A DNA stretch of 64,000 bases from Triplophysa rosa. Lineage: Eukaryota; Chordata; Actinopteri; Cypriniformes; Nemacheilidae. Below, one piece after another: positions 57,201 through 64,000 of this stretch (position 1 is its first letter; each line of letters opens with the position of its first letter). Location of the stretch: contig NC_079898.1 in assembly GCF_024868665.1 (NCBI RefSeq), positions 17,914,403 to 17,978,402 of the forward strand, read 5' to 3'. Below the pieces are notes generated by a model. That model was not told where the DNA came from, did no database searches, and saw nothing but the letters and a program-made list of their open reading frames with translations. Made by a program: the position numbers and the translations under genes.

Positions 57201-60200
57201 TTGAACTTATAGACTCCTTTACTGTTAGTAAACATTGTGACGTGTTTTTGTGGGCGGAGCTTAGGTGGAGGCAGAAAGATTCCCCTGACCGCATTACTAA
57301 TGCTAGGTAGCTAGGTAGTTTTGTTTGCTTGCTTTTTGACAATGACTAGCAAAAAATCGGATTAAATTTTAACAAGTATAGTAAGTAAGTAAAATTTATT
57401 TATATAGCACATTTATCTCAGCAGAGCTGGCCAAAGTGCTGTACAGAACAAAGTTAAAGACATAAGACAAGCAAAAACAACAACACAATAAAAACATACG
57501 TAAAATCAATTAAAAGCCTGAGAATAAAGATATGTTTTCAACCTTGTTTTAAAGGTTAAAATAGAAGGTGCAAGGCGAATGTCAGGTGGTAGTTGATTCC
57601 AAAGGAGGGGGGCAGCAACTGAGAAAGCCCTATCACCTTTTGTTTTCAGACGTGAATGAGGGACAACTAAAAAAACCCTGTCAGATGATCTTAAATATCT
57701 GGAGGATGAAAGAGGAGTAAGAAGATCTGCCAGATAAGATGGGGCTTGGCCATTAAGAGCTTTAAAAATGAACAGCAAGATTTTGAATTGAATTCGATAA
57801 CAGACAGGGAGCCAATGTATGGTGGCCAGGATAGGTGTTATATGATCAGATCTCTTTGCCCTGGTCAACATCCTTGCAGCAGCATTTTGTACTAACTGTA
57901 AACGTGCAATGGATGACTGAGGGAGACCCAAATACAATGAGTTACAATAATCAAGGCGAGAGGTAATGAAAGCATGAATGACCTTTTCCAAGTCATGAAA
58001 AGACAAAGATGCCTTCAGTCGCGAGATGATCCGTAATTGATAAAAACTGTTTTTAACAACATAATTTATTTGCTTAGTCAAGCAAAGTTCAGAGTCCAAA
58101 ATAACACCAAGATTCCTGACCTGTGATGAGACTGAGGAGAAGTGGTTGGTGAGCTCCTTTATAACAATACCTCTCAGCTTTGGAGGGCCAAATACAATTA
58201 TTTCAGTTTTGTCTTCATTTAGTCGGAGCAAACTACTAGATAACCAATTTCTAATGTCCACAAGGCAGGCCAATAAGGGTTCAATGAGTGTCATCGGCAT
58301 ATAAGTGAAATGAAACATTATGCTTCCTAATAATATCTCCCAGAGGTCGCATATACAAATTAAAAAGAAGTGGGCCTAAGATGGATCCTTGAGGTACTCC
58401 ACAAATAATAGGAACAACAGATGAAGAGAACTTGCCTAACTCAACAGAAAAAGTCCTGTCTTTAAGATATGAACTGAACCATTTCAAAGCAGTACCCGTG
58501 ATACCAATCAAATGTTCTAACCTCCAAAGAAGAACATTATGATCAACTGTATCAAAGGCAGCTGTAAGATCAAGAAGAGATGAGAAACAGTTTCCTTTAT
58601 GTTTAGTTTCTGGCCGATAGTTAACTGCTAGTTGTATAACTAACAAAGTTAGCTAGCATACCCTATGCGTTCAAAAGTTAAGGCTACGTGGAAAAATAAC
58701 CTTGTTCCCAGTTTCTGATTTTGATATTTTTTAGAGACATACCCAAATCATAATCCACACACCAACAAAAGACAGTAGTTTTTAATCTTAAGTGTTATGA
58801 AGAGAAACCCGAGCATTTTTGATGATCGTTTCTGTTCAGTCCGCTCGTTTTATTGTATTTAACTACAGCTGTCGTCAGTGTTTTTGTTTGGCCATGGCAG
58901 CAGGTATGTGTTAAAATATCAAATTGGACAGTGTATTCAGTCAATTGTGGCACTAAACAACACAACAAGAGGATATTTTAAACTCCTTATCTAGCCGAAA
59001 CTACACCTCCAGTTTTCCCTTTGTTTTGCCTCTAGCTAATGCCGTGATGTAAGCGTGACGTCAGCCGTAAAGGGGTCTATAGTGTCACAGTTTTGGTTTG
59101 AAGTCACTCTCACACTTCAAAAGACATTTCTCCCAAAGCAGAATCTATCCAATCAAAGACATTGTTCTAGCCAACATGTTGAGTTAAAAACACGCCTCAC
59201 GATAGGAACGAGGCTGGCTAAATCTGCTGTGTAGGACAAATAATAAAGAATATCAGTCATGTTCTATTGAATTGTGATTTATTTAAGATCTTATTTATAG
59301 CGTATATTACAGGAGCCTGCTCTATGGTTTCTAATTTTCCTGAAGCAGACAGCTAACAGATACCCATGCAGCAGAAATTCCCAAAGAGCCTTATTTACAG
59401 TGGCTTCGTATGGGAGGTCAGTTTCTTACCTTGTTAATGAGGAACAAATTTGAATTTTACACGTTACCAACGCAATGGCTGTCAACAAACCCACGTGATG
59501 TATCCATCAGAATTTTATTTGATCTTGGATACAATCACCTGCTCGTTAGAGGTATATCAATCCATTGTTTTTTTCTTGATCTGTGTAAGTTATTATGTGT
59601 ACCAAACAACCAACAATGTGGTTTACTTAGTGCAAACATTGGCAGTCGTGGCCTAATGGTTAGAGAGTCGGACTCGTGAACACCGGTTCGGTTCTCAGGG
59701 CTGGCGGTAACGACTGAGGTGCCCTTGAGTAAGGCACCTTACCCCTACTTGCTTATACTTATACTTGTGTATAATCCTCAAAAAAGAAGTGCACTTTAAG
59801 TACCCGGATGATGCACTTTTTCAACCGGAAATATGAAGTGTGGAACTGTGGACACTTAACGCACTCAACGGTCGCAGTTTCCCTTACGACGTAGCGGAAG
59901 GGAGGCGGGGCTATCAGACGCTGCTCAAGCAAAACTCTCCTGCAGAGTGATAACGCTTCAATCTGATGACTAAAGTAATGCTGTGCAAAACAGATGAAAA
60001 CTACATTAAATGTTCAAGTTGATTTTTATTCACACGCATTGTACCGTGCGATTGACGTCATTTGCACTAGTCTGGGAAACCGATGTACTTCCGGTTAGTA
60101 TAAAACCGTTTAGTATTCCATTTGGGACGATACTACCCTTCTAAATGTCATACACTACATGGTTGAGTGCATAGTTTAAGTGCATAGTATGTCATTTGGG

Positions 60201-63200
60201 ACACAGCTTCATAGACTTTGTAGCGATGGAACCAGAAGTCCTAAAATGCTACTTCGCTTCCGGGTTTTGCATACAAAAATACGTCATCTCTGAAGCTTGA
60301 GTTTTGAGCATCCCTATGCCAGCCACGTCCTGTGTTTGCGTCAACGCGCCTGTTTAAACTGTAAAACAAGCTCCATGCTATTCAACCGACCCTGAATTGA
60401 AATCGCATCACGGCAGTTGCCATACCATGATGAAGTATGATGAGATAGCAGATGTTTTCACATCTGTCCCGAGAGGTCCATTTCCCTGCATAATTTAGCT
60501 CCAACCCAGATAACACTCCCGAACAAGCTAATCATGTTCGAATATAGGCGGCGCTAGATGCGCAGCCGCAGACCGATTGGCGTAGCAAAGTACCGCGAGA
60601 CGAGAGCGATCCTAGTCGGCAAACTGCGACTTACACATAGGTGAGTTTGATCAGAATTGGATCTAAACTCTCAGGCCAGAGATAATAACCTCCGTGTTAT
60701 AGTATATACCACTTCAGTTACACACAGGGCATGTGTTACAGTACTAGTTTAGTATTATTAAGCACTGCTTTTGTACCCCAGGGTTTAAAGGCCTTGTGAA
60801 AATAACATAAGTATTCCATTGAGTTTGTCTGTTGAGAGGAAATGGAATTCATAAAGAAAAGAACTGAGATATTTATATTAAATAAATCTGTGTTCTTTAT
60901 CACTGGGCTTTTATTTTCTCTTTCCTGTGTAAACAGCGTATGTCACATCCGTATGTCTGTGTAATGTTACCTTTTTCATGCGAGTTGATCTGATATGCTG
61001 TGTGTTAACCCAGATAGCACAATCCAGCTGGTTTACGTCTATTTGACATCTGCATTTACATCTGCAAGACATCTTAAATACATAGTTTGCTCATCTGCAA
61101 TATGTCTCGGAGACGTCTGAACGTCTGTAATATGGAGATCTGCTGCTTAAAAACATCTGCTAAACATCTTAGAAAGAGCTGTTGTACATCCATTCTAAAT
61201 CATAAACATCTTACAGACATCTTCTAGATGTCTATATGATGTCTGACAGCAGACATCTCCGAGACGTATTGCAGATGAGCAAACGATGTATTGTAGATGT
61301 CTTGCAGATGTAAATGCAGACGTCAAATAGACGTAAACCAGATGTATGTGTGCTATCAGGGAAGTGGTTATGTTGATGTATATTAGCTGCATTAGCTCAA
61401 GCTTTGACTGGGCTTGATTTAGAGTCTGTAGCTCCTCACTTCCACCCTGTGATGTAATGATATCATTAAATGCTGCCGTGTGTGTGTGTGTGTGTGTAAA
61501 CAAAGGGTAAGAGATGGTGCAGCGGTGACTAGACGAGAGTCCTCGGCTCTCTAAGCCGGATTTGGCATCGCTCAGACATGGAGGCCTGCTTAATGTGTCT
61601 TATAGCTCAAACTCAAAGGGCCACTGCAAACATTTTGGAGATTGATGGATAGGAGGTACTGGAGACCAAAAGAGTGATGATAATGGACAGAGAGAGAAGT
61701 GTTGTCTTTTTTCCAGAATACTTACATGAGCTTCTAATCAGTCTTCACTCTCGAGTTGGACTGTTGCTATAGCAACATCATCATTCTTGTGTTCTCTTTA
61801 ATTTGCTAGAGCCTGTTGTGCCAAAGTGAGACTTTGAGATCATCCTGGACCTGTGCCATCATAATCTTTTAATCTTAAAATAAGGATTCTCATTCAGTGA
61901 GGATTATAATGTTGTGTTACTTAGATTCAGCCATTTGTTACACAAAAAATAAGGAAAACAATATGTTTTGTAAATATGTGAGTTTGCACCACAATGTGCA
62001 ATTATAATGGATTACTGGTGGATCTTAAAAATATTTGTTTTGTCTGTCTCTCTGTATGGGCGGTTGCTGTTGAATTTGCGCAATTATGATTTATTACTTC
62101 TCAGTTCTCAGAATAAATGTATCTTTGTTGTATATACTGTACATATTTTTTGAATATAGTAACTTAAGCTGGCTGTGGAAAAACAAAAAGTGAAAAACAA
62201 AAGTGTCCATGTTGCAGGGGAGCAGTGGGAAACATTTTTACGTTATCTGAACTCATAGTCAACTAAAGTACATATCTTTCAGTTATAAGAAACATTTATA
62301 TGAGTTAAATCTGTATCTGTACTATTAATAGACTCAATAATAGACAAGAAAAAATAGATCATAAAATCCAGTACAACACAAGAAATCAGAGTGGCTGATG
62401 AGATGACATTAACCTACAATATCAGAACACACTTCAAATAATAATACCATTGGTTTAATATTTACTAATGTTATTATTTTTAACATTGGAGTACATGTCA
62501 TCAACACTTTTACTTAATCCTCCAGAATTTGTTAATTCAAGAAATGTTAATATTGATTCTTGCGACATTTTCCGTCAGTCTCACTTACTGACAATATGAA
62601 TTGTGGTGGCAGGGGCGTAGCCAGAACTTTTTTTTAGAGGTGGCCAGGTAAGACCCAATGATTTTATTAGGGTGACCAAAAAATCCTTAGAGACAGAAAT
62701 TCTTTAACTTCTACTGTAATTTACACCAATTCTTCATTACACATAGTTTGTTGGTCAAAAACATACACAAAGAACGTAAAGTAAACAATTTATTTGCAAT
62801 GCTTTCATGTGCTAACATTATTTTAAAATAATTTGCTAGCGATCATTTGCAGTAAGTTAGCATTTTGTATAGAAAATAAACATTGCAGTACCCCAGCTTA
62901 AACTTTCGCGAAAATGTAATTAATGAATGAAATCCAGTTAAACAAGACTGAATTTACTGACCTGATCCTTCTGCTCGCGATGAACTTCCATGGTACACAG
63001 ACAGTACATTACACTGTCACGAAGCCGTTAGCAGCTGATCAGCTATAGCGCTCAGACTGTTTGCATCAGTGCATCAGTGTATGACATCATATTAACGCGA
63101 GAGTAATGTTCTCGCGTTACTTTCAGTGCATACGCTAAATGATCTGCACAGCACTCCGTAAACTCCGACACACATCTTAAAACTACTTCGCACAACAGGG

Positions 63201-63586
63201 GTGGCCAGATAGGTGACCATCCATCATTCAGGGGTAGCCGTGGCCACCCATGGCCACCATGTAGCTACGCCCCTGTGTGGTGGCACCCATTTTTTACAGT
63301 TTCAAATTGATATGCATAATAAATACTATTTCCATTTGTATAGTCAGTGTTTAAAACAGTGCACAACACGACAAAGTGCAGAAAGTACACAAAAATTATG
63401 GTTTGAGAGAAACTGGTAGAAAAATAAATGAAATGTCAAAGATAAAATATACAAGTGTATTATCTCTGCAGATGTGGATACCACTAAAGATCCGTGCCAG
63501 AAGGTGAAGTGCAGCCGACACAAGGTTTGCGTTGCCCAGGGCTACCAGCGTGCTGTGTGCGTCAATCGCAAGAAGTTGGAGCACAG
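45252..63586 (+). CDS. spock2: Testican-2 (SPOCK2), N-terminal four coding exons; continues past the window
   Basis: Exons are 45252-45440, 55161-55169 (9 nt), 55528-55573 and 63472-63586; the last donor leaves a codon (AG) open. The encoded start has a hydrophobic signal segment (LGCLFVPLLMLV). Then come GNFMEDEQWLSTISQ, KIKHWNRFRD, EVE (the microexon), DDYIRSWDENQ, and DTTKDPCQKVKCSRHKVC, which opens the follistatin-like region. Testican-2 is a secreted Ca-binding heparan/chondroitin sulfate proteoglycan of brain extracellular matrix. The later Kazal, EF-hand (SPARC) and thyroglobulin type 1 domains lie beyond 64 kb. Introns of 9.7 and 7.9 kb are long. DDYIRSW and the EVE insert favour SPOCK2 over SPOCK1. 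Confidence 0.93.
48071..48186 (+). mobile_element. 3' end of a CR1/L2-like LINE
   Basis: It contains TGTGTGCAAGCACACTTGG (a small hairpin), AATAAAGC and a terminal TCTGATTCTGATT run, the 3'-tail pattern I know from fish CR1/L2-group retrotransposons. There is no coding part. Confidence 0.55.
48306..48648. mobile_element. Angel-like palindromic MITE in spock2 intron 1
   Basis: Left end TTAAAGGGATAATTTACCCC, right end TTTTGGGTGAACTGTCCCTT. The internal arms match as reverse complements; the right TTAA is lost. Confidence 0.75.
49132..49166. repeat. (CA)n(TA)n compound microsatellite
   Basis: A CACACA run followed directly by an ATATAT run. Confidence 0.9.
51133..51703. mobile_element. TTAA-flanked MITE in spock2 intron 1
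   Basis: It starts TTAAAGGGGTCATATGACAC and ends GTGCCATATGACCCCTTTAA, a TIR of about 16 bp with TTAA on both sides; 571 bp, non-coding. Confidence 0.85.
51747..52023. mobile_element. Angel-like MITE in spock2 intron 1
   Basis: Left TTAAAGGCATACTGTAGTTCA, with CCCAAAAATGAAAATTCTG inside; right GCGTGAACTATCATTTTAA. TTAA at both edges. Confidence 0.8.
52020..52375. mobile_element. MITE abutting the previous element at a shared TTAA
   Basis: It starts TTAAAGGTCCAGTGTATGAA. The right end near 52345-52374 reads AAAATTACACACAGCACCTT, approximately the inverted copy. The right TTAA has changed. Confidence 0.6.
55161..55169 (+). other. spock2: 9-nt microexon of spock2 (Glu-Val-Glu)
   Basis: GAAGTGGAG sits between an acceptor (TTTCACCAG) and a donor (GTTAGT). 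It adds EVE in frame between RFRD and DDYIRSW, the residues human SPOCK2 has at this place (from memory). The upstream tract is C/T-rich with a TGC about 50 nt before the acceptor. Confidence 0.85.
55706..55980. mobile_element. Decayed Angel-like MITE in spock2 intron 3
   Basis: GTTTACTCACCTTCATGACATTC on the left and GGGTGAATGTTTTCTTTAA on the right, with a CATTGACTTCCATTG centre typical of the family. Confidence 0.6.
57381..58650 (-). mobile_element. 5'-truncated L2-clade LINE with broken reverse transcriptase
   Basis: Minus strand 58646-58281 encodes part of a non-LTR reverse transcriptase: LLDLTAAFDTVDHNVLLWRL, GVPQGSILGPLLFNLY and YADDT. A second frame, 58318-57506, carries the continuation (LNEDKTEIIVFGPPKLRG ... 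FITSRLDYCNSLYLGLPQ ... HWLPVCYRIQFK). The join just after YADDT is frame-shifted and lacks about 25 residues expected in the family. The endonuclease part is gone. The 3' end has TTTATTTATATAGCAC-type sequence (given strand) and a GTAAGTAAGTAA terminal repeat. Confidence 0.9.
59642..59770 (+). mobile_element. tRNA-derived SINE (V-SINE/HAmo-like)
   Basis: The head GCAGTCGTGGCCTAATGGTT with AGAGAG is an A-box-like tRNA segment, and CACCGGTTCGGTTCTC is the B box. The body ACTGAGGTGCCCTTGAGTAAG matches the conserved central part I associate with fish tRNA-derived SINEs. The family name is from memory. Confidence 0.75.
61009..61361. mobile_element. Long palindromic MITE rich in GACATCT/AGATGTC units
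   Basis: It starts CCCAGATAGCACAATCCAGC and ends CAGATGTATGTGTGCTATCAGGG. The arms are near-perfect reverse complements over about 150 bp (for example GGTTTACGTCTATTTGAC and its mirror), and the hexamer-like ACATCT recurs many times. No clear target duplication. Confidence 0.8.
61478..61497. repeat. (GT)n microsatellite
   Basis: About 10 GT units in spock2 intron 3. Confidence 0.9.
62610..63275. mobile_element. Non-autonomous hAT transposon, 666 bp, with perfect 8-bp target duplication
   Basis: TGTGGTGG flanks both ends directly (62602-62609 and 63276-63283). The termini are CAGGGGCGTAGCCAG and GTAGCTACGCCCCTG, and subterminal GTGGCCA/TGGCCAC repeats are present on both sides. No transposase frame. 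It lies about 200 bp upstream of spock2 exon 4. Confidence 0.93.
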
Positions 63587-63613
63587 GTGAGCCCTTCAGT
63601 TACAAGACAAGAC

Positions 63614-63661
<48 letters not shown>

Positions 63662-64000
63662 CCTATACAGGATCAGAAAAGTATGAGTAAATTATTACAT
63701 TGGGTGAATTATCCCTGCATTTACTGCACAGTGTAAAGAAGAGAACTGAGACATGGTAGTACAAAAATACAAAATTTACAAGACATGTGAGTGTGTTTGT
63801 ATGTAGGGGGGAGTGAAAGAAATACTTCATACTGTTTGCAGTTGATTCATCAGAGTGGATTGTTTATGGATGGCGATAAATGGCAGTTTTGAAATATAGT
63901 GTAGCGTATAATGTCTAGAATAGAGTATATAAGTAGATTTTACTTGCACGTAATCTTTTCATCAACACTTTTATTGAATTTATTGATCTTTTAATATCTT
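63587..64000. other. spock2: Start of spock2 intron 4
   Basis: No exon is seen between the exon 4 donor and the end of the window, apart from the (TC)n run. Confidence 0.6.
63618..63660. repeat. (TC)n microsatellite after spock2 exon 4
   Basis: About 21 TC units starting 30 bp after the exon 4 donor. Confidence 0.95.

Larger units (their letters stand above)
55574..63471. other. spock2: Intron 3 of spock2 (7.9 kb)
   Basis: It contains the LINE, SINE and MITEs listed separately. I see no other exon in it. Confidence 0.6.

Noticed and set aside
59642..59720. A functional tRNA gene
   Set aside because: The tRNA-like head is followed directly by a conserved SINE body, so it is a retroposon.

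Overview
The window is vertebrate nuclear DNA, almost certainly from a cyprinid-type teleost. Genes are split by GT-AG introns, the intergenic DNA is AT-rich, and there are many short TTAA-flanked palindromic MITEs, hAT MITEs, a Tc1-like relic and L2-type LINE tails of the kind common in carp and zebrafish relatives. Seven genes are recognisable by reading the spliced protein. All exon boundaries were placed by eye from splice sites and reading-frame continuity, so they are models, not transcript-supported facts.

Layout. 1-1.2 kb: no gene seen. 1.3-6.7 kb (+): cuedc2, 8 coding exons, 286 aa. 9.1-15.6 kb (-): hif1an (factor inhibiting HIF, asparaginyl hydroxylase), 8 exons, 355 aa. 15.8-18.7 kb: intergenic, with one tRNA-like repeat. 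19.5-24.2 kb (-): wnt8b, 6 exons, 357 aa. 24.2-27.0 kb: intergenic. 27.0-30.4 kb (-): stearoyl-CoA desaturase, 5 coding exons, 316 aa. 32.15-33.59 kb (-): an intronless trmt2b (mitochondrial tRNA m5U methyltransferase), 478 aa. 34.26-36.9 kb (+): dnajb12 (ER-membrane J protein), 8 exons, 372 aa, followed at 39.0-39.8 kb by a decayed partial duplicate of its exons 5-7. 45.25 kb to the window end (+): the first four coding exons of spock2 (testican-2), including a 9-nt microexon; the rest lies beyond the window.

The genes do not form one pathway. The hif1an, wnt8b and scd block, all on one strand, matches part of human 10q24 (SCD-WNT8B-SEC31B-NDUFB8-HIF1AN, from memory) without the two middle genes. 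cuedc2 (10q24) and dnajb12/spock2 (10q22) are also human chromosome 10 genes; trmt2b is X-linked in human and looks out of place here.

I saw no prokaryote-like system, no CRISPR and no viral gene. The most interesting points are the spock2 microexon, the intronless trmt2b, the partial dnajb12 duplication, a 1.7-kb inverted repeat filling a cuedc2 intron, a MITE supplying the first poly(A) signal of cuedc2, two hAT MITEs with perfect 8-bp target duplications, and a tRNA-like element with LTR-like ends.
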